DNA of 64,000 nt from CAWIHS01 sp963836005 (lineage in GTDB: Bacteria; Pseudomonadota; Gammaproteobacteria; GRL18), in contig CAWIHS010000002.1 in the NCBI GenBank assembly GCA_963836005.1, forward strand, positions 1,126,765-1,190,764, read 5' to 3'. Below, piece by piece: positions 1-8,115 of this stretch (within the stretch, counting starts at the first letter, position 1; every line of letters begins with the position of its first letter). Both the position numbers and the translations under genes were made by a program. The notes beneath the pieces are model-generated. The model did not search any database and was not told where the DNA came from. It saw only the letters and a list, made by a program, of their open reading frames with translations.

Positions 1-502
1 TCTCGATGAGCAATTCATCCATAACAAACAGGGCGGCAACAGTTCCTTGAATTGTGTCTTCAACGCAGAGTTGATTGACAAAACTATTTTGTGCGGTAAT
101 TTCCGCATGGGTGGCAAGGAGTGCAATAATCGGAGTCTCATATTTATCTGCAATTGCCGCCACTCTCAACACAGCGAGGCTGCTCGATGCGATAATAATG
201 GCCGATACCATGTCCTCCTTAACCAGTTTCCTTAGTGCCTTTTCCGTTAACACAGGATCATCATAATCATTCTCCTCTATCAGCTCAATTGCATCACCAT
301 TGGGAAGCAGCGGCTGCATCTGCATCACCGTTTTGATCCCCTTGACACTTTCACGCCCCTGAGAGCCATTAGGCCCGGTGTACGGACCAATAAAGCCAAC
401 CTTGAACTCTTTTCCACTGGGCTTAATAGCGCTCTGACGGTCACAGCCGTTAAGTAGAAGGGTTGAAGCAATAAAAACTGCGATATAGATGAATGTTTTC
501 AT
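1..502 (-). CDS. Periplasmic-binding lipoprotein (ABC-type, branched-chain amino acid receptor-like), partial
   Basis: The frame is open from the ATG at 502 to the window edge (167 codons), so the C-terminus is missing. The N-terminus is a lipoprotein signal: a hydrophobic stretch ending in LLLNGC, with Cys20 as the lipidated residue. The mature part starts with KVGFIGPYTGPNG, the typical first strand and loop of type 1 periplasmic-binding proteins of the LivJ / receptor-ligand-binding family. A ligand cannot be predicted. Its ATG overlaps the TGA of the upstream DUF389 gene as ATGA (499-502), so the two are almost certainly translated from one message. The pairing suggests an envelope sensing or transport unit, which is inference. 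Permease or ATPase genes, if any, lie beyond the edge. Confidence 0.8.
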   Translation of the reverse strand, partial: MKTFIYIAVFIASTLLLNGCDRQSAIKPSGKEFKVGFIGPYTGPNGSQGRESVKGIKTVMQMQPLLPNGDAIELIEENDYDDPVLTEKALRKLVKEDMVSAIIIASSSLAVLRVAAIADKYETPIIALLATHAEITAQNSFVNQLCVEDTIQGTVAALFVMDELLIE

Positions 503-2391
503 AATATATAGGTGATATTTACCCTGATAATCAGCTTCCTGGAAAAGTTGGTTTGAACCTTCTTACGAAATAAATTCATGTCATCACGATTGAGTTGTTC
601 CCGCGCCAATATTTCCATGTTGATCACATCTTTTTCTCTTTTGTGGATCAATGTGGCTTTCTGGACAATAAGATATTTGCCGTTAACCAGAAATCGTTCA
701 TGCTGCCAGTTCTTTTCAACCACCAGCTTTTGCACAATGTCATGGTAAGTTAAATACAGCGGGATTGAAATCATCGCCAACATCAATATAACAAGCCCTA
801 TACTTCGCTTGCCATGTACTGCTGCTGAGTAACCCAGCACTCTGAAAGTAAAGGTTGAAGCCAGAATAATGCCAATCAGATTGGTGAAAAACAGCAGAAA
901 GGACTGAGCAAAGAAATAGGGATCCAGCCGGCCCAATCCGATACCGGCTACAGCCAAAGGTGGCACCAGAGCCACCGCAATGGCCACGCCAGCCAGACTC
1001 TGCATGATTTCCTTGAATGATTTTGTGTAGGCTGCAGCCATTCCTGCAAAAATAGCTACACTTAGATCGAGCAAGCTCGGACTCAGTCGCGCGAGCATCT
1101 CGTTTGTCATCGGTTTATGGGGGAACAGCAGACTAATGAGGGCCGAGGACAGCAATGCTATCATGACGCCTACAGTGATCTTAATTGTTGATTGGCTTGT
1201 CATTTTTTCATCGTGCCTCAGAAGGCCCATAGCCAGGGACACGATGGGTGTCATCAAAGGCGCCAGTAGCATGGCGCCAATCACTACAGAGCCGCTGTTC
1301 AGATAGAGTCCCACGGTTGCCAGCATGGTACTGAGCACCATCAGCACCAGGTAGGTGGAATTAGTCTGAGCATCGTTACGCAGTGCCATGAATAAATCAC
1401 GAAACCGCTCCTCTGAGGCATAAGCAAAAATAGGAATATTTTTCTTCTTTAACTTTAACAGTTCATTACCGGCTGGCAGATTCCTTATCTCAACTCTTTC
1501 CTTGGGCGCTTCCTGTTTTTTGTTTTTTTTACACAGCGCAGCACCAACATTAATACGCATTGCTTGAGGTAAAACTTCACAATGTAACGGTGTCTGTGTC
1601 AGAGGCTCACCATCAATGGACACAATCAGCTGCCGTTCTGATGTTATGTCGATCCGACTGCTTTTGATATATCCGATGGTGCTGGGAATTCTGTTACGTT
1701 TAGTGCTCCTTCTGAGTGTTTCAGTCAGAAATCGCAGATAAGCCAAAATGGATAAGGGGGCGTTCACCACCAGAGAGATCATGCCGTCCGAAAAACTATT
1801 GTCGTGAGAGATCAATCTGGAAACAAAACTATCCTTATGATATTGAACAATCATGCATCCACAGGCCGCAGTATTTATCTTTCTGTTGTTGGCAGTGGTG
1901 AAGTTAAAACCGAGTAGTCTGATACCTTTGAGTCTGTTATATATTTTGAATATTACTTTCCATAAGCTGTCATTCTCCAAGGAATCCAGCAGTGGTAGTC
2001 TGCCTATGGTAGCCTTGAACAACAGGATTTTACCGTTACATAAAATAAGATCCATGACCTGAACATTCTTTCGCAACGCCAAGTCAATGCTTTTTTCCAA
2101 GTCTTCCGGAAGATCAAAATGTTTTTTCAGGTTCTTTTGTGAATCCATCGGGATTATTCCGACGCTGAAACTATATTCCCTGGAAAACTGTAATATAGTC
2201 TTGATGGTTCCCATTGGCCCAGAAACCATCACATGTCCCACGCCCTCAAGCAATGCGTCGGTATCCTGTAAGAGCGTTTTAAAGGCAATGGGTGTGATCT
2301 CAACACCGAATGTGTTTGCCTGAACCTGTGCAACCAGTTTTTCGTTATCCTGCGAATAGACAAACAGTGCCGCGCTAACATGCTCATTCAT
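499..2391 (-). CDS. DUF389 membrane protein with N-terminal lipid-kinase-like domain (TIGR00341 type)
   Basis: The frame is open from a TTG at 2463. The ATG at 2391 (MNEHVSAALFV) is preferred because the extra 24 residues look unlike a domain start; no clear Shine-Dalgarno is seen at either. Residues about 1-300 resemble the diacylglycerol-kinase/YegS fold, including the late IDGEPLTQ motif. The nucleotide-binding glycine motif reads SGPMGT rather than GGDGT, so kinase activity is doubtful. Residues about 350-560 are a DUF389 block with several membrane helices (VVIGAMLLAPLMTPIVSLAMG and AIAVALVPPLAVAGIGLG are hallmarks). A periplasmic or cytosolic tail follows. DUF389 proteins are inner-membrane proteins of unknown role. 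The gene is coupled by ATGA to the lipoprotein gene downstream. Confidence 0.85.
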   Translation of the reverse strand: MNEHVSAALFVYSQDNEKLVAQVQANTFGVEITPIAFKTLLQDTDALLEGVGHVMVSGPMGTIKTILQFSREYSFSVGIIPMDSQKNLKKHFDLPEDLEKSIDLALRKNVQVMDLILCNGKILLFKATIGRLPLLDSLENDSLWKVIFKIYNRLKGIRLLGFNFTTANNRKINTAACGCMIVQYHKDSFVSRLISHDNSFSDGMISLVVNAPLSILAYLRFLTETLRRSTKRNRIPSTIGYIKSSRIDITSERQLIVSIDGEPLTQTPLHCEVLPQAMRINVGAALCKKNKKQEAPKERVEIRNLPAGNELLKLKKKNIPIFAYASEERFRDLFMALRNDAQTNSTYLVLMVLSTMLATVGLYLNSGSVVIGAMLLAPLMTPIVSLAMGLLRHDEKMTSQSTIKITVGVMIALLSSALISLLFPHKPMTNEMLARLSPSLLDLSVAIFAGMAAAYTKSFKEIMQSLAGVAIAVALVPPLAVAGIGLGRLDPYFFAQSFLLFFTNLIGIILASTFTFRVLGYSAAVHGKRSIGLVILMLAMISIPLYLTYHDIVQKLVVEKNWQHERFLVNGKYLIVQKATLIHKREKDVINMEILAREQLNRDDMNLFRKKVQTNFSRKLIIRVNITYIL

Positions 2392-2939
2392 GAAAGTACA
2401 CCCATGATTTTGAAACGGTTTCCAAAAAACAGTGAAAAAGAGGAAAGGATCCCAACTTTTCAAATATTATTTTTTCCAATATCCCTATCTACATCCGGTG
2501 GGCTTGTTATGCAGAATTAATAATTCCTTAACAGTATGGGCAAGGATTACGTCACTGTATAATAAGTGGTTGACGTAAAAAATTATCGACAAAGGAGACA
2601 GGAAAAATTCAGCTATTTTTAAAAATGGCTTTTCAGTCCGTAAACATCAGATCGGCTTGGGTCTAAAGCCATGGGATATCTCGGCGAATTTCTGTTCTGT
2701 GCTGACGGGGTACAAAATATAAGCCCGGCAGATTATGAGAGACAGACAATCGGACTTAACTAATAGCCCACTTTTTCGGGACAAAAACAGAGAGCTGACC
2801 TTTAAAATTTTATGTATGTTTAATATTATATATTAAAATAGAAATTTTTGGATCTTCCTCATCTGTCCGTTTTTGCTGAACTCCAGGCAGTCGATTAGTC
2901 CATTACTTGCGGCAGGCATATGAAAAGGAAGTAGCTTAG
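2392..2939. other. Divergent intergenic region
   Basis: About 550 bp separate the divergent DUF389 and DUF429 genes. No coding frame is convincing. The only structure noted is the inverted repeat at 2547-2578, described separately. Confidence 0.5.
2547..2578. promoter_or_regulatory. Candidate operator: TTACGTCA / TGACGTAA inverted arms around TATAAT
   Basis: Perfect 8-bp inverted arms TTACGTCA (2547-2554) and TGACGTAA (2571-2578) are separated by 16 bp that contain TATAAT (2558-2563). The layout fits a dimeric regulator site over a promoter in this divergent region. No matching -35 box is strong, so this is a weak call. Confidence 0.3.
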
Positions 2940-3770
2940 ATGGAAGTTATCGGAGCTGATTTTACCAGTAGCCCTCGTGGCGCCAAACCTATTACGAAGG
3001 TGTGTTGTCAGCTGGAAGATGGGCTGTTACAGATAGATAATTTTGAAGACATTACTTCCTTCGATGGATTCGAGGATGTATTGCATAGACCGGGTCCTTG
3101 GGTAGCAGGCTTAGATTTCCCTTTTGGGCAGTCCCGAAAATTGATTACCAATCTGGGCTGGCCGCTTTCCTGGAGTGGTTATGTTGAAGTGGTTGATGGA
3201 CTGAGCCGCGAGGAGTTTGTTGAGGTGCTTGAGTCATACAAGGAAAATCGTCCCGAGGGGGATAAGGAGCATCGCCGGGTAACTGATCATTTATCAGGGG
3301 CAATAAGTCCACAGAAGCTTTACGGTGTGCCGGTTGGCAAGATGTTCTATGAAGGAGCCAGGCGGCTGCTGCAATCTCAGGCGAATATTGTTCCTGTTCG
3401 GCCCACTTCAGACAACAGGGTAATTGTTGAGGCTTATCCCGCGCTGGTGGCACGGCGGTGGAAGGGAGGCGATGGATATAAATCGGACACTAGAAAAAAA
3501 CAAAGTGAAGCACATAAGCTCGCGAGAAAGCGAATTCTCGAAGGTCTTGTGTCAGAGCAGTTCCGTGAAATCTATGGATATAAGCTGAGGCTTTCCAGGT
3601 CTGATCTGGACAGAATGATCGATGACCCAACCGGTGACCAATTGGATGCGGTGTTGTGTGCAGTCCAGGCAGCATGGGCTTGGCTGCGGTGTAAAGAAGG
3701 ATATGGAGTGCCAGAGGATGTGGATCGGTTGGAGGGCTGGATTGTAGATCCAGCGTTGATTGCATCATGA
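2940..3770 (+). CDS. DUF429 family protein (predicted RNase H-like fold nuclease)
   Basis: The 276-residue protein begins MEVIGADFTSSPRGAKP, the acidic first strand (GxDFTSxP) typical of DUF429. It keeps the other family blocks: WVAGLDFPFGQ near residue 60, IVEAYPALVAR near 165 and DPTGDQLDAVLCAVQAAWAW near 230. Spaced acidic residues fit an RNase H-like fold; the substrate is unknown. AAAAGGAAG lies about 10 bp before the ATG. Its TGA overlaps the ATG of a type I restriction R-subunit remnant (ATGA, 3767-3770), so it was once cotranscribed with a restriction gene. A defence link is inference from that position alone. Confidence 0.85.
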   Translation: MEVIGADFTSSPRGAKPITKVCCQLEDGLLQIDNFEDITSFDGFEDVLHRPGPWVAGLDFPFGQSRKLITNLGWPLSWSGYVEVVDGLSREEFVEVLESYKENRPEGDKEHRRVTDHLSGAISPQKLYGVPVGKMFYEGARRLLQSQANIVPVRPTSDNRVIVEAYPALVARRWKGGDGYKSDTRKKQSEAHKLARKRILEGLVSEQFREIYGYKLRLSRSDLDRMIDDPTGDQLDAVLCAVQAAWAWLRCKEGYGVPEDVDRLEGWIVDPALIAS

Positions 3771-3886
3771 CTTCCGGTCAATATTCCGAAGATGTTCTTG
3801 TCGAACAACCTGCCATTAAGCTGTTTCAAGGGCTCGGTTGGGAAACTCTCAATGGTTTTAATGAAAATGCGTCGATTAAAGGCTGA
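3767..3886 (+). pseudogene. N-terminal remnant of a type I restriction R subunit (HsdR-like)
   Basis: This is a 39-codon frame. The motif SEDVLVEQPAIKLFQGLGWE closely resembles the extreme N-terminus of HsdR-type restriction subunits (V-E-x-P-A-I-x-L-F-x-x-L-G-W/Y-E). It ends at TGA 3884 where the sequence becomes IS3-type transposase. Intact R subunits run to roughly 1000 residues, so only the tip survives. The start overlaps the DUF429 stop by four bases. Confidence 0.6.
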
Positions 3887-4306
3887 GAATAAGCACTTGC
3901 AGGAGGAAGTTGCACTGCTAAAAAAGGCATCACAGTACTTCGCGAAGCACCTCAAGTGAAGTACGAATTTATTTTAAACAACCAACACTGTGGTTCTATT
4001 TCAGCCTGGTGTTGGGTACTTGATGTCTCCAGGCAAGGCTTTTATTCCTGGTGTAAACGTCCAATGAGCCCAGGGATGCAGTTAAACAACCCACTGGATA
4101 TAAAGATACAGCAAATCTTTGAACGACATAAAGCCCGTTATGGTGCACGACGCATTACTGAGGATCTTAAAGCGGATGGTGAACAGGTGAGTAAAAATCG
4201 TGTTGCTCGCCGCATGAAAGTCTTAAATTTAAAGGCCAAACAAGCCAGGAAGTTTAAAGTTACTAGGATAGCCAGCATAATAAACCAGTTGCACCTAACC
4301 GTAGTG
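3861..4306 (+). pseudogene. IS3-family transposase remnant (end of orfA, start of orfB, frameshifted)
   Basis: From ATG 3861 a 32-codon frame encodes the C-terminal leucine-zipper part of an IS3 orfA (RLKAENKHLQEEVALLKKAS), ending at TGA 3957. orfB starts with GTG at 3956, overlapping by four bases, and encodes the HTH-like N-terminal domain (VLDVSRQGFYSWCKRP; ARYGARRITEDLKADG). A frameshift lies at about 4265: two extra bases separate KFKVT from DSQHNKPVAPN, the normal continuation. The catalytic DDE domain is absent. A small inverted-repeat element at 4307-4391 interrupts the remnant. The left boundary abuts the HsdR fragment; no IS ends were found. Confidence 0.8.
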
Positions 4307-4391
4307 GTAACTTCTCAATAAGTCCATGCAGTTTAAGTTCCTTCCCCCTGACAGGGGGAGGGGATCTTGCACGGACTTATTGAGATGTTAC
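4307..4391. mobile_element. Family A inverted-repeat element (85 bp) with 8-bp target duplication
   Basis: The ends are GTAACTTCTCAATAAGTCC and, inverted, GTAACATCTCAATAAGTCC (18 of 19 match). The flanks are a perfect 8-bp duplication CCGTAGTG (4299-4306 and 4392-4399), direct evidence of transposition. The core holds CCTTCCCCC...GGGGGAGGGG. It carries no coding capacity, so it must be moved in trans. Inserted into the IS3 remnant, it supplies that frame's final stop. Confidence 0.9.
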
Positions 4392-4403
4392 CCGTAGTGC
4401 AGG

Positions 4404-4496
4404 CAACTGCTGGATAAGGCTGGCGATCTAGTTGAGGTAAACAGGATGGAAGATCCGAATTATCATGTGGCGGATGACAAGCTGGCTCTATGCTGA
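4404..4496 (+). pseudogene. Short C-terminal gene remnant, unidentified
   Basis: A 30-codon open frame follows the right target duplication, contains LLDKAGDLVEVNRMEDPN and ends at TGA 4494. Its composition looks coding but there is no start and the parent gene is not recognised. It may be further debris of the restriction locus or of cargo carried by the IS. Confidence 0.3.
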
Positions 4497-4515
4497 CTAA
4501 TTTAAGTTTATTATG

Positions 4516-4548
4516 AAAAAGCCCTGAACGATGTTCAGGGCTTTTTTT
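4516..4548. terminator. Rho-independent terminator, probably bidirectional
   Basis: A perfect 9-bp stem GCCCTGAAC (4521-4529) / GTTCAGGGC (4533-4541) with a 3-base loop is followed by seven T on the plus strand and preceded by five A. It can therefore serve the debris to the left and the YihY gene (minus strand, ending at 4584). Confidence 0.85.
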
Positions 4549-4583
4549 ATGCGATTCTTTTCTTGCACCGTAGATAAAAAAGT

Positions 4584-5897
4584 TTAAAGCAGATCTTTAA
4601 GGCTTTTTCCCTTAGTGGCTTCGGTGACTGATTTTTCAATATCGAGTATTACTTTATCCACCTTATCTACGGCACTCACATCATCAGGGCGCAGGTTAGT
4701 GCATTCCTCTGCGTTACGTGCTGCATTCAACACCATATCGATCGTAATATTCTCCAGCGACTGAGTGGGCAGGTATTGCTGTTTTTTTTCACCGGTGATG
4801 GTAAGTAGTTTGTTTGCGGTCAGGGTAGACATGATTAACTTCAGTGCCGGTTCTGAGATGTTTGTTTTCTTCACCAGTGTCTTCACGGTCCACGGTGGTT
4901 CGTTGTGGTGGAAATTGGTAGCGATGAGCTGCATCACCGTGAGTGCCAGTTTCTCCCGAAGACGGCAGCTCAGGCGGAAGACCTGTGATTTATCACTGAT
5001 ACGATCCTGATTCTGGTGGTAATAGGATATGGACGCACCGGTTAACACGATAAGCCAGCTGACGTAGATCCATATCATGAAGATGATCAGGATAGCGAAG
5101 GTCGAATAGATCGCAGTATAGTTTGTGGAGTTCACGATGAACGCAGTGAACAGTGCACCGATCAGTTTCCATAAGATAGTAGCGACTATGGCACCATATA
5201 ATGCCGATAGAATTCGTACTTTCGTATTTGGTATCAGAGCATAGATCAATGTGAATGTGATGATGGTCAGGATGTATGGAACAAGCTCGCCGGCGAACAG
5301 CAGTATGGTGCCGAATGGTTCGATGGCTGAGACCTTATCGAGTACCGTCGATGAGTTGAATGAAGCGGTAACCCCTGCGGCAGTAAACAGTAACAACGGA
5401 CCGATCAGGATCACGCTCAGATAATTACTGAAGCGTTGAACTATGTTGCGTGTGACAGTGATACGCCAGGTGAAGTTGAAAGCGCTTTCGATTTTTTTTA
5501 CCAGGGACAGCACAGTGACGATAAGGAATAACGTGCCGACTGAACCTAATATACCGACTTTCATGTTGTCGACGAAAGAGATGATCTGCTGGCTGACCTG
5601 CAGGCCTTTTTCACCGAGCGGTTCTAACAGACTTACCAGAGCGGGTTCAAGCTGGTTGTGTGCACCGAAGCCTTTCAATACAGAAAAACTGACAGCGAGA
5701 AGCGGCACGATGGATAACAGGGTGGTGTAGACCAGGCTCATTGCACGCAGAGATGGCAGGCCGCCGCTCAGGTCACGTGCCGTACCGTAGAATATCCTCA
5801 ATGCGCGTATTGATAGTGCCTGGAACTTATTAACCTCTTTCAGGTTTATGTCCCATAGCAGGTGAGTGAGTTTTTCCTGAAGTTCGGCAAACATCAT
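4584..5897 (-). CDS. YihY/BrkB family inner-membrane protein
   Basis: 437 residues. The first ~300 are the YihY/BrkB (former 'ribonuclease BN') domain with about six membrane helices: SLVYTTLLSIVPLLAVSFSV, VGILGSVGTLFLIVTVLSLV and the conserved late segment WKLIGALFTAFIVNSTNYTAIYSTFA. The ~120-residue C-terminal extension (VKTLVKKTNISEPALKLIM, LLTITGEKKQQYL) looks like a cytosolic winged-helix-type module, as in long proteobacterial members. The function is unknown; the older RNase BN assignment belongs to RbnA/ElaC. Two adjacent ATG codons begin the frame and no clear ribosome site is visible. It appears monocistronic and ends at the terminator at 4516-4548. Confidence 0.88.
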   Translation of the reverse strand: MMFAELQEKLTHLLWDINLKEVNKFQALSIRALRIFYGTARDLSGGLPSLRAMSLVYTTLLSIVPLLAVSFSVLKGFGAHNQLEPALVSLLEPLGEKGLQVSQQIISFVDNMKVGILGSVGTLFLIVTVLSLVKKIESAFNFTWRITVTRNIVQRFSNYLSVILIGPLLLFTAAGVTASFNSSTVLDKVSAIEPFGTILLFAGELVPYILTIITFTLIYALIPNTKVRILSALYGAIVATILWKLIGALFTAFIVNSTNYTAIYSTFAILIIFMIWIYVSWLIVLTGASISYYHQNQDRISDKSQVFRLSCRLREKLALTVMQLIATNFHHNEPPWTVKTLVKKTNISEPALKLIMSTLTANKLLTITGEKKQQYLPTQSLENITIDMVLNAARNAEECTNLRPDDVSAVDKVDKVILDIEKSVTEATKGKSLKDLL

Positions 5898-6047
5898 CGA
5901 TTAACGCTTATTGACTGACTTCACGCTGTTTTAAGCGCTATTCCTGATTGCGGGAGTGCTGCGTAGCCCGCACCGCGCGAAGCAATGGTGGGGCGAAGCG
6001 GCACAAACGCAGGCTGGCCGGGGAACCAATAGACTGTCGAAGATCGA

Positions 6048-6081
6048 GTGCGTTTTGGGGACTTGGATGTCCCAAAACGCA
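6048..6081. other. Strong hairpin in a G+C-rich insert
   Basis: The arms GTGCGTTTTGGGGAC (6048-6062) and GTCCCAAAACGCA (6069-6081) pair almost fully around TTGGAT. The surrounding ~170 bp (about 5950-6120) is clearly richer in G+C than its neighbours and is also flanked by GAAGATCGAG / CGAGATCGAAG. No T tract follows, so it is not a standard terminator. It may be a structured RNA or a mobile fragment; short frames through it look non-coding. Confidence 0.4.
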
Positions 6082-6106
6082 TCACGAGATCGAAGACTCA
6101 CTTGCC

Positions 6107-6683
6107 TTAGAGTTTATGAGCAGAGCCGGAAGAAATGATTCCAAGTGTTGTTATAATAAAGCTCCAAGACTTCTTGCCCTGAGGAACAGCGGTAAAACTT
6201 ATTGGTAGTGGATCCTGTTCCACAGTTGGATTTTCTGGATCAAATGGAGGAGTTCTGCATAACAAAGCAGTAGCTGTAGCATCATCAATAGCTGGTACTG
6301 TAGAATTAAGAAGCTTTGCTTCACAATACCATATTCCTTTAACTGCACACATTTTTTTCTTCTGTGGATGTTCCAAGAGTTTCTTCTGTGTATGTTCCAG
6401 AATAACTAAGTTCAACATGCAGTATTAAACCTTCGGGAAAACTAAAAATCGCCTCCGATACGCCACTTATGGTCCCGTCATCGGCAAGCATTATACCGTT
6501 TTCCACCAAATCCGCTCTCGCCCCCTCAGGATTACGCAGAGCAATTTGTCCTTTCTCATCCCAAGCAATTTTTCCTCGAAATTCTTCTTTACACGTTTGG
6601 CCAAACACCAAAGACGAAGTTAATGACAATACAGTTACTAGTACAATTCCCAAAAAACCACACAAATTGCTGCTTTTTTTCAA
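6107..6683 (-). pseudogene. Exported protein of unknown function, interrupted by a one-base frameshift
   Basis: TTG at 6683 is chosen because AGGAG lies 8 bp upstream and it gives a clean signal peptide (LKKSSNLCGFLGIVLVTVLS, then a cut near VFGQ). The frame runs to a stop near 6339 just after a seven-base A tract (6352-6358 as T on the plus strand). Removing one A joins it to the frame ending at 6107, giving about 190 residues with CAVKGIWYCEAK and ALLCRTPPFDPENPTVEQ. The family is not recognised. The break may be a real mutation, phase variation or a homopolymer sequencing error. It sits between YihY and the pigment cluster with no operon partner. Confidence 0.5.
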
Positions 6684-7144
6684 CCCTGTTCTCCTTGAGT
6701 GCACTAATTGACTTTCATTGAATTTTGAGGAAGTAAAAGCCTCATTTTTCAAATATCCTATAGGAAAGAGCAAGGCGTTGTCAATCGATGAATTATTAGG
6801 GGCTGTTGATCTTTTGTGTCTAAATATTGACCAAAAAAGCTCTGAGTTGAGACTAAATGACTTACAAAAAGACAAAATGCTAGTTTGAGCAGTGTTCTTT
6901 TCTTAGTACCGCTATATATGTCTTTCTTCAAGACTCAGGTGTTTATAGCTCATTGGTAGCCTCTGTAAATGGTTTGGTAACTTTTTACTTTACACTGGGG
7001 TCTTGATTTAAACCATAATGTATTTCTGTAGCTACCGCTCAGAGGTTATGCACTTATTATACGAATTCAGCCATCTATAATTCAAAAACAGAAAAGGATA
7101 TAATACCCTCCGATTTTTAATATTATTCAGCTGGAACAATTTGA
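6684..7144. other. Intergenic region upstream of the aryl polyene cluster
   Basis: A-T-rich, with no convincing gene. Candidate -10 boxes TATAAT occur at 7076-7081 and within GGATATAATACC near 7099, but neither has a good -35 box. The main promoter of the pigment run should lie here. Confidence 0.4.
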
Positions 7145-7405
7145 ATGGCTAGTCAAGAACTGGAAAATCAGGTGGGGCAATTGATTATTGATACCTTAAA
7201 TCTTGATGTTGAGGTCAAAGATATTGATCCAGATGATTTTTTATTTGGTGAAGGTCTTGGGTTAGACTCTATCGATGCTTTAGAACTGGCGATGGCTATT
7301 TCTCAAGAATTCGGTTTTCAATTACGATCTGATAATGTTAATAATCGTCAAATTTTTCGTTCTCTGAGAAATCTGACTGATTATATTGAAAAAAATAAAA
7401 TTTAA
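7145..7405 (+). CDS. Acyl carrier protein of the aryl polyene cluster
   Basis: 86 residues. GLGLDSIDALELAM carries the serine (Ser42) that accepts the 4'-phosphopantetheine arm. It would hold the growing aryl polyene during elongation by the KS/CLF pair encoded downstream (13815-15853). The family is the short ACP of aryl polyene and flexirubin clusters. Well-studied clusters encode two ACPs; this is the only one in the window. It is the first gene of the run, 50 bp ahead of the membrane protein. The phosphopantetheinyl transferase must be supplied from elsewhere. Confidence 0.9.
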   Translation: MASQELENQVGQLIIDTLNLDVEVKDIDPDDFLFGEGLGLDSIDALELAMAISQEFGFQLRSDNVNNRQIFRSLRNLTDYIEKNKI

Positions 7406-7455
7406 AGGGCCGAATCTATAACTCCTATTTTTAGAAAGATTATAAGGTTTTATAA

Positions 7456-8115
7456 TTGAATACGTATTTCGTGAAAGCACTTCCATTTCTTGGCCGACTT
7501 CAGTTGTTTTTATACCCCCTTTTAGTTCACTTAAGCATAATTTTAAATGCCCCGTATTTTGCAGTATGCCTGTTACCTCTAGTGTATTATTATTACTTCA
7601 GACCATTAAAAAGCTCCAATATTACTGCGCATTCCTGGCTACAGATTAAATTAGTGGTTTTTGTCTCCCTTGTCCTGCTGGCTGTTATCTCTGTATGGCT
7701 GGAAAATCATTATCTGTTGTACTTGCCGCCTGTCTTGATAACCTTTTCAATTCTTTTGCCTTTTATTATTTCAGTACAAGCGGAACACACCCCTTTAATT
7801 ACTCAATTTTACTTACTGACGGACGGTGTCGACAAACCTAATAAACGGAAAATCCAGTATACCCGTACTTTAACCTGGGTCTGGATAGCTTTGCTGAGTA
7901 TGATGTTGTTTGAAATCATTTTATTAAGTTTTTATGCTCCTATAGAGATTTGGTCTTTATTTACAAATTTTTATAACTACTTACTGCTTTTGGTTTTTCT
8001 TATTCTGGAGTGGTTATTCCGTTGTTACTATTTCAATCAATGGCTATCACCTGAAAGATTCATTCGGCAGCTGATCATGGTTGATCATCGAAAGTTGTTG
8101 AGAAAAACTTCATGA
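7456..8115 (+). CDS. Aryl-polyene-cluster integral membrane protein (COG4648-like)
   Basis: 219 residues starting at TTG 7456 with AAGG a few bases upstream. Hydrophobic segments include LQLFLYPLLVHLSIILN, IKLVVFVSLVLLAVISVW and LLLLVFLILEWLF, giving about five or six helices. Small membrane proteins of this type regularly sit between the ACP and ligase genes of aryl polyene clusters. Their role is not established; membrane anchoring of the assembly line is a guess. Its stop overlaps the next ATG (ATGA, 8112-8115). Confidence 0.7.
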   Translation: MNTYFVKALPFLGRLQLFLYPLLVHLSIILNAPYFAVCLLPLVYYYYFRPLKSSNITAHSWLQIKLVVFVSLVLLAVISVWLENHYLLYLPPVLITFSILLPFIISVQAEHTPLITQFYLLTDGVDKPNKRKIQYTRTLTWVWIALLSMMLFEIILLSFYAPIEIWSLFTNFYNYLLLLVFLILEWLFRCYYFNQWLSPERFIRQLIMVDHRKLLRKTS

